64,000 nucleotides of DNA, taken from the NCBI RefSeq assembly GCF_014650815.1, contig NZ_BMVR01000013.1, forward strand, positions 124,001 through 188,000, given 5' to 3'. Source of the stretch: Streptomyces flavofungini (GTDB lineage: Bacteria; Actinomycetota; Actinomycetes; Streptomycetales; Streptomycetaceae). A model generated the notes under the pieces. It ran no database searches. It worked only from the letters and a program-made list of their open reading frames with translations, and had not been told where the DNA came from. The translations under genes and the position numbers were made by a program. Positions 33,860 to 42,600 of this stretch are shown one piece after another (positions within the stretch are counted from its first letter, which is position 1; every line of letters begins with the position of its first letter).

Positions 33860-34681
33860 TCAGGAGGCCGCTCCGCGGAAGACCGGGAGGTAGCCGCCCG
33901 ACTGGCCCGCGGCGGTCGGGTGGTACGACTCGCCGATGTTGCCCCAGTTCACGCTGTGCAGCCACGAGTCGCTGGAGCAGATCTCGTGGTTGGTGAACGT
34001 GGTGGTGACATCGCCGAAGGTGAAGCCGTGGTCGGCCGCGCGCTTGGCGGTGGCGGTGTTGAGGTGGTCGGCGGCGCCGTTGATGGCGCGCCGCTCGCCC
34101 TCGGTGAGACCGGCGAGGCAGCTGCCGCCGAGCTTGTAGAAGCGGGGGTAGCCGAGCACCACGACGCGGGCGGACGGCGCCTTGCCCTTGATCGCGGAGT
34201 AGACCTGGTCGAGCTGGCCGGGCAGCGTCGAATCCACGTACGCCTTGGCCTGGTTGACGCGCGTCACACAGCTTGATTCGGACTGCAGTACGCAGGTCAT
34301 CATCACGTCGGCGAAGCCCGCGTCGTTGCCGCCGACGGAGAGGGACACCAGTCCGGTGCCGGAGTTCAGGGGCCCGAGCTGGTTGTTGAGAACGTCACCC
34401 GTTCGAGCGCCGGAACAAGCCGTGAAACTGAAGCTGGAGGGTGAGTTGGCGGCAGCCCACAGCGCCGGGTAGGAGCGGGTGCTGCGCTTGCAGTTTCCGC
34501 TGCCGCTGTCGTAGCTGCCGGCGCCGACGCCGGAGGAGTAGGAGTCGCCGAGCGCCACATAGGCGGGGGCGGCGGCCCGGTCGTCGCCGGAATCCGCGTG
34601 CGCCGTGGCCACCCCGGTGAGGGTGCAGGCGGCGGCGAGGAGGAGCGAGGAAGCGTATGCCGTGAATCGGGACAATCTCAT
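33860..34681 (-). CDS. Secreted SGNH-family lipase/esterase
   Basis: A 273-residue secreted esterase with a signal peptide of about 29 residues ending AHA. SGNH blocks: Ser47 in ALGDSYSSG, the Gly block near VLNNQLG, Asn in VGGNDAG and the Asp/His pair in SYHPTAAGQ. Six cysteines of the mature protein fit three disulfides, as in the S. coelicolor lipase SCO1725 (from memory). ATG 34681 follows GGGAGG. It is convergent with the kinase gene, with a 22-bp gap, and divergent from the polysaccharide cluster. Confidence 0.95.
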   Translation of the reverse strand: MRLSRFTAYASSLLLAAACTLTGVATAHADSGDDRAAAPAYVALGDSYSSGVGAGSYDSGSGNCKRSTRSYPALWAAANSPSSFSFTACSGARTGDVLNNQLGPLNSGTGLVSLSVGGNDAGFADVMMTCVLQSESSCVTRVNQAKAYVDSTLPGQLDQVYSAIKGKAPSARVVVLGYPRFYKLGGSCLAGLTEGERRAINGAADHLNTATAKRAADHGFTFGDVTTTFTNHEICSSDSWLHSVNWGNIGESYHPTAAGQSGGYLPVFRGAAS

Positions 34682-34914
34682 GGAACCTCCCTTAGCAGGA
34701 TTTCTGCCTCGACAGTGGTAGCACGCACCACCCGTTGCCGATAGTGTCCATGTCAATTAATTCTTCAGTAATTCCCTTGCCCGCCAGGAGAGTTCACCGA
34801 TCGGACTACAGTCCGACAACGAACATCTGCACACCCCCTCCGCATCTTGACGGGCCGCCGGATACTGAGCGACATTGAAGCCCGGCATCCGGCGCTTCGG
34901 GGGGCAAGTCGCCC

Positions 34915-35355
34915 ATGCAGACCATCGGGATCAAGGCAGCGGCCACCAGTACGGAAGAGCCGCACCAGGACCCTGGCAGAGAACCGCGAGCGGCGTCCGC
35001 GGACCTGACTCCACTGCTCGCGGGCGTGGCCGTGGCCGCCGGATGTGTCGGCGCCGCGTTCGCGCTGCTCGGCCTCTCCTCGCCGCTGCGCGCCCCGTTC
35101 GTCCTCTTCTTCCTCCTCGCGGCCCCCGGCTTCGCCCTGTCCCCGTGGCTGCGGGGGCTCGACGGCTGGGCCCGCGTCGTGGCCTGCGGAAGCGCGGCGC
35201 TGGTGGTCAACCTGCTGGTCGCCCAGGTGATGCTGGCGCTGCACGCATGGTCGATCCGCGGCGGCGTCGCGGCGGTCGGCGCGCTCAGCGTGCTCGTCTT
35301 CCTGTCAGCCCTGGCGCGGCGAGTGCGTCACCGCGCCCCGAGTAGACGGACGTGA
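34915..35355 (+). CDS. Small integral membrane protein heading the polysaccharide cluster
   Basis: A 146-residue protein with a 30-residue polar N-terminus, four hydrophobic helices (LLAGVAVAAGCVGAAFALLG, FVLFFLLAAPGFAL, AALVVNLLVAQVMLAL, GGVAAVGALSVLVFLSAL) and an Arg-rich C-terminus. No family was recognised. ATG 34915 has GGGGGGC upstream. The acetyltransferase gene begins 4 bp after its stop, so the two form an operon. A role in export or assembly of the cluster's product is likely only from context. Confidence 0.8.
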   Translation: MQTIGIKAAATSTEEPHQDPGREPRAASADLTPLLAGVAVAAGCVGAAFALLGLSSPLRAPFVLFFLLAAPGFALSPWLRGLDGWARVVACGSAALVVNLLVAQVMLALHAWSIRGGVAAVGALSVLVFLSALARRVRHRAPSRRT

Positions 35356-35359
35356 TGAT

Positions 35360-36463
35360 GTGGAGGTCACCGTGCACCGCCCCGGCGAGCTCACCGCAGC
35401 CGACCGGGCGGCGTGGACGGCCATGCAGTCCAAGGCTCATCTGAACGGGTTGCCCGACCTCTCGAACCCGTTCCTGGCACCGGAGTTCACCCTCGCCATG
35501 GCGCGGGTCCGCGCGAACGTGCGGGTCGCCGTCGCCCGTGAGCACGGTGAGCCCGCCGCGTACTTCCCGTTCCAGAGATCCAGAACCGGCGTGGGCCGGG
35601 CCGTCGGCCTCGGCGTCTCCGACTGCCAGGGCATGGTGCACCGCCCCGGCTTCGACGTCGACGCCCGGCGGCTGCTGCGCGACTGCGGTCTTGCGATGTG
35701 GGAGTTCGACCACCTCGCGGCCGGCCAGGACCCGTTCGAGACCGGCGCGTCCGGCCGCTTCCCGTCCCCCGTGATGGACCTCGACGAGGGGTACGACGGC
35801 TATCTCGCCCGACTCCGGGCCCGCTCCCCCAAGTTCCTCCGCTCCACCCTCGCCAAGGGCCGCAGACTCAGCCGCGACCACGGCGAGGTCCGCTACGTGC
35901 ACGACGAGCGCGACCCGGCCGTCCTGGGCAAGCTGATCGCCTGGAAGTCCGCGCAGTACCGCAGGACCGGCCGCAGCGACCGCTTCGCGCACGACTGGAT
36001 CACCCGCCTCGTGCACCAGTTGTTCCACAGCCGTGGCGACTCCTTCGCCGGTGTCCTCTCCGTGCTGTACGCCGGGGGCGCGCCGATCGCCGCGCACTTC
36101 GGCCCGCGCAGCGAGCGCGTGCTGGTGTGCTGGTTCCCGGCGTACGACCCCGACTTCGCCCGGTACTCGCCGGGCCTGCTGCTCCATCTGCACATGGCCG
36201 AGGAGGCCGCCGCCGACGGCATCGCGCACATCGATCTCGGCCGTGGCCAGAAGCAGTGGAAGGACTCCCTGAAGACACGTGAGCTCACGGTGTCCGAAGG
36301 ATGGGTGGCGCTGCGCCACCCCATGGCAATCGGACATCGTGCCTACCGGGCACCCGTCCGGGGGCTGCGCAATACCGTCGTAGGCCGACCGGAATTGTTC
36401 GGACCCGCAGATCGCCTGCTCAAACGCCTGGGAAAGATCAGAGCCGCGCGCCGGAACGATTAA
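35360..36463 (+). CDS. FemAB/CelD-type GNAT acyltransferase
   Basis: A 367-residue protein of the BioF2-like/FemAB acetyltransferase group (Acetyltransf_6) that occurs in exopolysaccharide clusters. Indicative parts are SPKFLRSTLAKGRRLSRDHGEVRY, quoted as FLRSTLAKGRRLSRDHG, VLSVLYAGGAPIAAHFG and HIDLGRGQKQWKDSLKT. It probably transfers an acyl or aminoacyl group to a sugar or cell-wall precursor. Two GTG starts are possible: 35360, or 35372, which lies an ideal 4 nt after GGAGGT and may be the true start. It follows the small membrane protein gene directly. A 411-bp gap separates it from the first glycosyltransferase. Confidence 0.85.
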   Translation: MEVTVHRPGELTAADRAAWTAMQSKAHLNGLPDLSNPFLAPEFTLAMARVRANVRVAVAREHGEPAAYFPFQRSRTGVGRAVGLGVSDCQGMVHRPGFDVDARRLLRDCGLAMWEFDHLAAGQDPFETGASGRFPSPVMDLDEGYDGYLARLRARSPKFLRSTLAKGRRLSRDHGEVRYVHDERDPAVLGKLIAWKSAQYRRTGRSDRFAHDWITRLVHQLFHSRGDSFAGVLSVLYAGGAPIAAHFGPRSERVLVCWFPAYDPDFARYSPGLLLHLHMAEEAAADGIAHIDLGRGQKQWKDSLKTRELTVSEGWVALRHPMAIGHRAYRAPVRGLRNTVVGRPELFGPADRLLKRLGKIRAARRND

Positions 36464-36874
36464 GAAGCGCGCAGGAAGTGCCAAGGATCGTCACGGATGA
36501 TTGGAGAACCGGACACTCCCGTGGTGTCCGAAGAGAATGGTCAAATATCCGAAACCGTGAGACCCCGTTCCAGGTCTTGCCATACGGTCGCAAGCATCAA
36601 TACCGTCGTACATCCACCCGCATCGGTCCATCGACAGTCGGTCTAGGGGAGGGCTCAAGACCGCGATGGTGCTGGCGCGGGGCGCGGTAGGGGGGTGCCC
36701 GTGTCCGGTGATCGAACTTCTGCCGGTGCACGTGCCGCGCAGTCATGCCAGCTCGCTCGGCGTGCCCGGAAATCCATTCCGCCATGACCGCAGTGAGAAT
36801 CCCCCCTTTCGAACCGGATCCACATCCGGACTGCCCGGGGGCGGGTGGTCCACCGGACGAGAGGGATCAGACTC
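36464..36874 (+). other. 411-bp gap with a candidate promoter, less GC-rich than its surroundings
   Basis: No gene of convincing codon use was seen. TTGCCA (36577-36582) and TACCGT (36601-36606) are 18 bp apart and could be the promoter of the glycosyltransferase operon, which would leave a leader of about 260 nt. The 12-mer AATACCGTCGTA at 36599-36610 also occurs at 36371-36382 in the preceding coding region. The composition is more A/T-rich than elsewhere in the cluster. Confidence 0.4.
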
Positions 36875-37783
36875 ATGAGTTCTGTTGTGCGCCCGGCCGG
36901 CCGGGGGCAAGATCCTTTAATCGACCCGTCGGCTAACGCGGCCAGCGACTCGAAGGAAAAGACTGGACCAGCGGAAGGGAACGCCATAGCGGGATTGCCC
37001 GCCATTCCGAGCCAGCACGAATACCGCCCGGTCTCTTCACATCTGGCGATTGCGCCACCGGTGAGCGTAGTGATTCCCGCCATGAACGAGGCGGAGAACC
37101 TTCCCTACGTGTTCAAGACGCTGCCCGAGTGGGTTCATGAAGTCGTCCTGGTGGACGGCAATTCCACCGACGACACGGTCGCCGTGGCCCGCGAGCTGTG
37201 GCCGGACGTGAAGGTCGTGCGCCAGCTCGGCAAGGGCAAGGGCGACGCGCTCATCACCGGCTTCGAGGCCTGCACCGGCGACATCATCGTGATGGTCGAC
37301 GCGGACGGCTCCGCGGACGGCCACGAGATCGTCAGCTATGTCTCCGCCCTGGTCTCGGGCGCCGACTTCGCCAAGGGCTCCCGCTTCGCCAACGGCGGCG
37401 GCACCGACGACATGACCTTCATCCGCAAACTCGGCAACCACGTCCTGTGCTCCGTGGTCAACGCCAAGTTCGGGGCCCGTTACACGGATCTCTGCTACGG
37501 CTACAACGCGTTCTGGCGACACTGCCTCGACAAGATCGAACTCGACTGCACCGGTTTCGAGGTCGAGACGCTGATGAACATCCGCGTCGTCAAGGCCGGG
37601 CTCAAGGTCCAGGAGATCCCGAGCCACGAGTACCTGCGCATCCACGGCGTGAGCAACCTCAGCGCCGTGCGCGACGGACTGCGCGTGCTCAAGGTGATCC
37701 TGACCGAACGCTCCAACAAGCGCACACAGCGCCAGGGTTCGCGGACCACGCCCCTGCCGCGGCACCAGGGAGAGGCTTCTTGA
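36875..37783 (+). CDS. GT2 glycosyltransferase (polyprenyl-phosphate type) with a TTA codon
   Basis: A 302-residue family 2 glycosyltransferase resembling dolichyl/polyprenyl-phosphate mannosyl- or glucosyltransferases. It has VVIPAMNEAENLPYVFKTLP, VDGNSTDDT, MVDADGSADG (the DxD metal site) and GSRFANGGGTDD. It lacks the C-terminal membrane helices of GtrB. The first 65 residues are a polar extension with less biased codon use. Codon 15 (36917-36919) is TTA, read by the bldA tRNA in Streptomyces, so translation is probably tied to development. ATG 36875 follows AGGGA. The next gene overlaps its stop. Confidence 0.92.
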   Translation: MSSVVRPAGRGQDPLIDPSANAASDSKEKTGPAEGNAIAGLPAIPSQHEYRPVSSHLAIAPPVSVVIPAMNEAENLPYVFKTLPEWVHEVVLVDGNSTDDTVAVARELWPDVKVVRQLGKGKGDALITGFEACTGDIIVMVDADGSADGHEIVSYVSALVSGADFAKGSRFANGGGTDDMTFIRKLGNHVLCSVVNAKFGARYTDLCYGYNAFWRHCLDKIELDCTGFEVETLMNIRVVKAGLKVQEIPSHEYLRIHGVSNLSAVRDGLRVLKVILTERSNKRTQRQGSRTTPLPRHQGEAS

Positions 37784-38820
37784 TCTCCATCTCGGTGGTC
37801 GTGTGCGCGTACACCGAGGACCGCTGGGAGGACATCCTCGCAGCGGTCGCCTCGGTGCGCGCGCAGTCCCACACCGCGCACGAGACCCTGCTCGTGGTGG
37901 ACCACAACACGCCGCTCCTGGACCGCCTGGCCAAGGAGTACAAAGAGACACAGGGAGTGCGGGTGCTCGCCAACGCGGGCCCCCGCGGCCTGTCCGCGGG
38001 CCGCAACACCGGCATCGCCGAGTCCGGCGGCGAGATCATCGCCTTCCTCGACGACGACGCCGTCGCCGAGCGGGACTGGCTGGCCCGCTTCGCCGAGGGG
38101 TACGAGGACCCGCGGGTCCTCGCCGTGGGCGGCCGCACGCTGCCCGCCTGGGAGTCGGGCCGCCGGCCCCTGTGGTTCCCCGAGGAGTTCGACTGGGTCG
38201 TCGGGTGCATGTACCGAGGGCATCCGACGGGCCGGGTGCCGGTGCGCAACGTGCTCGGCGGCAACGCCTCGTTCCGGCGCACCGCCTTCGAGATCGCGGG
38301 CGGCTTCGCGACCGGCATCGGGCGGGACGGCGACAAGCGCCCACTGGGCTGCGAGGAGACGGAGCTGTGCATCCGGCTCACCCGCGCCCGCCCCGACGCC
38401 GTGCTGCTCATGGACGACCGCGCGGTGATCCACCACCGGGTGCCCGCGGCCCGCGAGCGCTTCGGCTACTTCCGTAACCGGGCCTACGCGGAGGGCCTGT
38501 CCAAGGCCCTGGTGTCCCGGAGCGTGGGCGCCGGCAAGGGCCTGGAGTCCGAGCGGCGGTACACCACCCGGGTGCTCCCGGCCGGTGTCGGCCGCGGCCT
38601 GCGGGACGCGGTGCTGGCGCGGCCCGGTGGCGCCGGGCGGGCGGGGGCGATCGTCGCGGGCGTGGCGGCGGCGGCCGGCGGGTACCTCGTCGGGAGCGTG
38701 CGCGCACGCCGGTCGGGGGCGAGCTTCGCCGTCGTCGACGTGGCCGGTACGGCGTCCGCCACCCGGGGCACCGAGGGCGCCCGGGGCACGGGGACGAGAG
38801 GCGGTGAGGGCAGCAGATGA
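37780..38820 (+). CDS. GT2 glycosyltransferase with probable TTG start
   Basis: A 346-residue family 2 glycosyltransferase. It has SVVVCAYTEDRWEDILAAV, GLSAGRNTGIAESGGEIIAF, DDDAVAERDWL (metal site), GGNASFRRTAFEIAGGF and CEETELCIRL (catalytic-base region). The C-terminus has a short hydrophobic segment (AGAIVAGVAAAAGGYLVG) and a Gly/Arg-rich tail. The only suitable start is TTG 37780, overlapping the previous TGA (TTGA) with GGGAGAGG just upstream; starting later would cut into the first beta strand. The gene is followed by the deacetylase with an ATGA overlap. Confidence 0.9.
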   Translation: MISISVVVCAYTEDRWEDILAAVASVRAQSHTAHETLLVVDHNTPLLDRLAKEYKETQGVRVLANAGPRGLSAGRNTGIAESGGEIIAFLDDDAVAERDWLARFAEGYEDPRVLAVGGRTLPAWESGRRPLWFPEEFDWVVGCMYRGHPTGRVPVRNVLGGNASFRRTAFEIAGGFATGIGRDGDKRPLGCEETELCIRLTRARPDAVLLMDDRAVIHHRVPAARERFGYFRNRAYAEGLSKALVSRSVGAGKGLESERRYTTRVLPAGVGRGLRDAVLARPGGAGRAGAIVAGVAAAAGGYLVGSVRARRSGASFAVVDVAGTASATRGTEGARGTGTRGGEGSR

Positions 38821-39620
38821 GCACCGGCGGGATCCCGATCCTGATGTACCACGCGGTCGCGCCGCACCCGAACGAGGCGACCCACGACCTCTCCGTGTCA
38901 CCCGAGGCGTTCGCGGAGCAGATGGAGGTGGTGCGCGCGCTCGGCTGCACGCCGCTCACCACCTCCCAACTGGCCTGGCACTGGCGTCAACCCGGACGCC
39001 CCCTGCCGACCAGACCCGTCCTGATCACTTTCGACGACGGCTACGAGGGCGTGCACCAGCACGCCCTCCCGGCGCTCGCCCGGCACGGCTTCAGCTCGAC
39101 GCTGTTCGTGGCGACGGGCTGGCTGCCCGGGAAGTACGACACGGGCGGCGGCCTCGATACCATGCTCGGCTGGGACCAGGTGCGCGAACTGGCCGCGGCC
39201 GGCATGGAGATCGGGGGGCACAGCCACACGCATCCGCAGCTGGACCAGCTCTCCGACGACGCGCTCTGGTTCGAGCTGGTGCGCTGCCGTGAGATCCTCG
39301 CCGATGAACTCGGCACCCCACCGGTGTCGTTCGCCTACCCCTACGGCTACTCGAGCCGCCGGGTGCGGTGCGCGGTCCGGGGCGCCGGGTTCGGCCAGTC
39401 CCTCGCCGTGGGCAACGGCCTGGCACGGCGTTGCCAGGGCCCGTACGCGCTGCGGCGGGTGACGGTGCGGCGCGGCACCCGCGTCGGGGAGTTCGAACGG
39501 CTGCTGCTCGGCCGCTCGATCGTCCGGTCCTTCGCCAGGGACCGGGTGCTCAGCAAGGGATACGCCATCGTCCGCAGAGCCCGACAAGCCCGCCGGAAGG
39601 CAGCTCGCCCCCGTGTCTGA
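38817..39620 (+). CDS. Polysaccharide deacetylase (NodB/CE4)
   Basis: A 267-residue CE4 esterase that removes N- or O-acetyl groups from a glycan. Motif 1 is LITFDDGYEG, with catalytic Asp and metal Asp. Motif 2 is GGHSHTHPQL, with the metal His pair. Motif 3 is near FAYPYGYSSRRV. It starts MSTGGIPILMYHAVAPHP with no signal peptide, so it acts inside the cell or leaves by another route. The start codon overlaps the preceding stop (ATGA) and its end overlaps the flippase-fusion gene by 8 bp, showing strict translational coupling. Confidence 0.93.
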   Translation: MSTGGIPILMYHAVAPHPNEATHDLSVSPEAFAEQMEVVRALGCTPLTTSQLAWHWRQPGRPLPTRPVLITFDDGYEGVHQHALPALARHGFSSTLFVATGWLPGKYDTGGGLDTMLGWDQVRELAAAGMEIGGHSHTHPQLDQLSDDALWFELVRCREILADELGTPPVSFAYPYGYSSRRVRCAVRGAGFGQSLAVGNGLARRCQGPYALRRVTVRRGTRVGEFERLLLGRSIVRSFARDRVLSKGYAIVRRARQARRKAARPRV

Positions 39621-42600
39621 CACGACCACCGCACAGGCAGAGGTCACCGGTACCGACGCGAAGTCCGGCGGCACACCGCCGTCCGGCAAGTGCCGCAGGT
39701 CCCGGCGAATGCGGCTGCCCGGAGCGGGGCGGGACGGCGACAGCCCGCTGTTCCGCAATGCCTACGCGCTCATGCTCAACACCGGAATCTCCGGTCTGCT
39801 CGGCCTCGGTTTCTGGCTGGCCGCCGCCCGGTACTACTCGGAGTCGGCGGTCGGCCAGGGCTCGGCGGCCATCGCGGCGATGAAGCTCCTCGCGGGCATC
39901 ACCGCGGTCACGCTCATGGGCGCGCTCGCCCGCTTCATCCCGGTGGCGGGCCGCGCCACGGGCAAGCTCATCTTCCGTACGTACGCGATGAGTTCCGTCG
40001 TCGTCGCCTGCGCGGCGCTGACCTTCCTGGCCACGCTCGGCCTGTGGGGGCCTTCGTACCGCTTCCTGCACGGGCCGGTGGCCGGGATCTGCTTCGTCGG
40101 CGCGGTGGTGGCGTGGTCGCTCCTGACGCTCCAGGACGGGGTGCTCACCGGGCTGCGCAACGCGCTGTGGGTGCCGGTCGGCAACACCGTGTTCTCCGTG
40201 GTCAAGCTCGGGCTGCTGATCGTCTTCGCGGCGGCCATACCGACGGCCGGAGTGTTCGTGTCGTGGGTGGCCGCCATCGCCTTCTCGGTGGTGCCGCTGG
40301 GCTGGCTGGTCTTCCGACGCCTGGTGCCGCGGCACGTGCGGGCCACTGAGGGCAGGACGACGCCGCCGTCGCTGCGCGAGATAGGGCGTTTCCTCGCCGG
40401 TGACTACACCGGTTCGCTGTGCTCGCTCGCCGTGGTCTATCTGGTGCCGGTGATCGTGGCCGCGCAGGTCAGCTCCTCCGACAACGCGTACTTCTACATC
40501 GCGACGACCATCGGCGGCACCACGAACCTGCTCGCCATCAACATGGGCGCGTCACTGACCGTCGAGGGCGCGCACGACCCGGCGCGGCTCGCCGCCAACA
40601 CCCGTGCGGCGCTGCGCCGGATGGCACGGATCATGATCCCGGTGTGCGGCATCCTGTTCGTGGGCGCGCCGTACATCCTGCACGTGTTCGGCCAGGGCTA
40701 CTCGGAGGCCGCGACGCCGCTGCTGCGCTGGTTCGCGGTCGGCGCGCTCCTGCGGGTCGTCATGGAGACGTACTTCGCCGTCCTGCGCGCGCAGAGCCGG
40801 ACCTCCGGACTCGCCTGGCTGCAGGGCCTGTTGTGCTTGCTCGTGCTCGGCCTGACGCTGCTCCTGCTGCCCCGGATGGGGCTGACCGGCGCGGGCGTCG
40901 CGGAGATCTCCAGCCTCGCGGTGATCGTGGCGATCGCGGCACCCAAGCTGTACGCCATCACGCGCGCGGCCCCGGCCGCCGACCGCGCGGCCCCGGACGG
41001 GGACCTGGCGGACCTCGGCACCCGGGAGGTGGCCGCGACCACCACCGTCGAGCTCACCCCGCAGCGGCCTGGGGACCCCCGGAACAAGGAGCGGCGGCGC
41101 GGCCCCGCGTGGGCGCTGCGCGAGTCCCTCGACTCCGACACACTTCAACTGGCGGTCCAGATCGACGTGGAGCACCAGGAACGCCGCCCGGACGTGCGTC
41201 CGGGCCCGACGGCACGAGGGCCCGTGGGAGCGGGCAAGGGGGACGACATGGACGGGCACCGGCCCACCTGGTCGGACCGGGCCGACCGAGCTGACGCGGA
41301 GTGCCGCTCGGAGGGCTTCGCGGGCGCGGCGGCCCCACCGAACGCTGAGAGCCGACCCGCCGCCGAGACCCCCCTCGCCCCCACCGACCTGCCCGTGAAG
41401 GAGCCCTGGCCGACCGTGGCCGACCCGAAGTCACCCGCCGTCGCCGTGCCCCCGCCCCCGGCCGGTGCACCGGCCACGCCGTCCGGCACCACGCCACCGG
41501 CCAGCACCCCGCCGTCCACCGCCGGTCCGTCCGGCACGGCCTCACCGGCCTCCGTTCTCCCGGCAGCGCGCGCCGCCGGGTCCAGCGCGCCCCCGGCGCA
41601 GCCGGACACCTCGGCCCCGGCCCGCCCGGCCACCGCAGCCACCCCGCCCCCACGCACGTACCCACCGCACCGGAAGGCCCTCGTCCTCGGCTTCCTGCTG
41701 CTCGCCGCCCTCGGCCTGTACTGGGTACCGGCGTTCGGGCTCGGTGAGGGGGACCTCGACCGGATGGGCGGGCTCGGGCTGATCTCCGTGCTGCCGCTGC
41801 CCACGCTGGTCGGCGCCGCGCTGCTCGTGGGGGTGTTCGCGTCGCTGCTGTGGCTGGAGCGGCAGCACCGCTGGCTGCTCCTGCTCACCCTGGTCGCCAC
41901 CGTCGTGTCCCTGCACGCGCTGCCCGCCGTCATCGAGACCGAGCCGAGGTTCGCGACGGCCTGGCAGCACCTGGGCTTCATCGAGTACATCGACCGGACC
42001 GGCACGGCGGTGCCGGACCTGGACGCGCGCTGGAGCTGGCCCGGCTTCTTCGCCGCCGCCACGTTCCTCGCGAAGGCGTGCGGCGTCTCGGACCTGACCG
42101 AGGTCATCCGCTGGTGGCCGACGCTCGTCCAACTGCTCTACCTGGCCCCGATGCTGCTGCTCACCCGCTCCCTGCGGGCGAGCTGGCGCGCCAAGTGGGC
42201 CGGGATCTGGATCTTCGTCCTGAGCGGCTGGGTCGGCCAGGACTACTTCTCGCCGCAGGGCTTCACGTATCTGCTGTACCTCGCGTTCGTGGCGATCCTG
42301 CTCGTGTGGTTCCGCGCGCCGCGCGTGCTCTGGACGAAGCGGCGGCCGGGCGAGGCGGAGGTCGAACCCACCAGCCGCCGTCAGCAGGCGGTGCTCCTGG
42401 TCGTCCTCGTGGGCCTGTTCGCGGGCACGGTGCCCGCGCACCAGCTCACGCCGTTCGTGATGCTGGGCGTGCTCACCGTCCTGGTCCTGGTGCGCCGCTG
42501 CGAACTGCGCGGGCTGCCGCTGCTGTGCGGCGTACTGGTCGCCGTCTGGCTGGGCTTCTTCGCCGAGCCCTACTGGTCGGGGCACTTCGACGAGCTCTTC

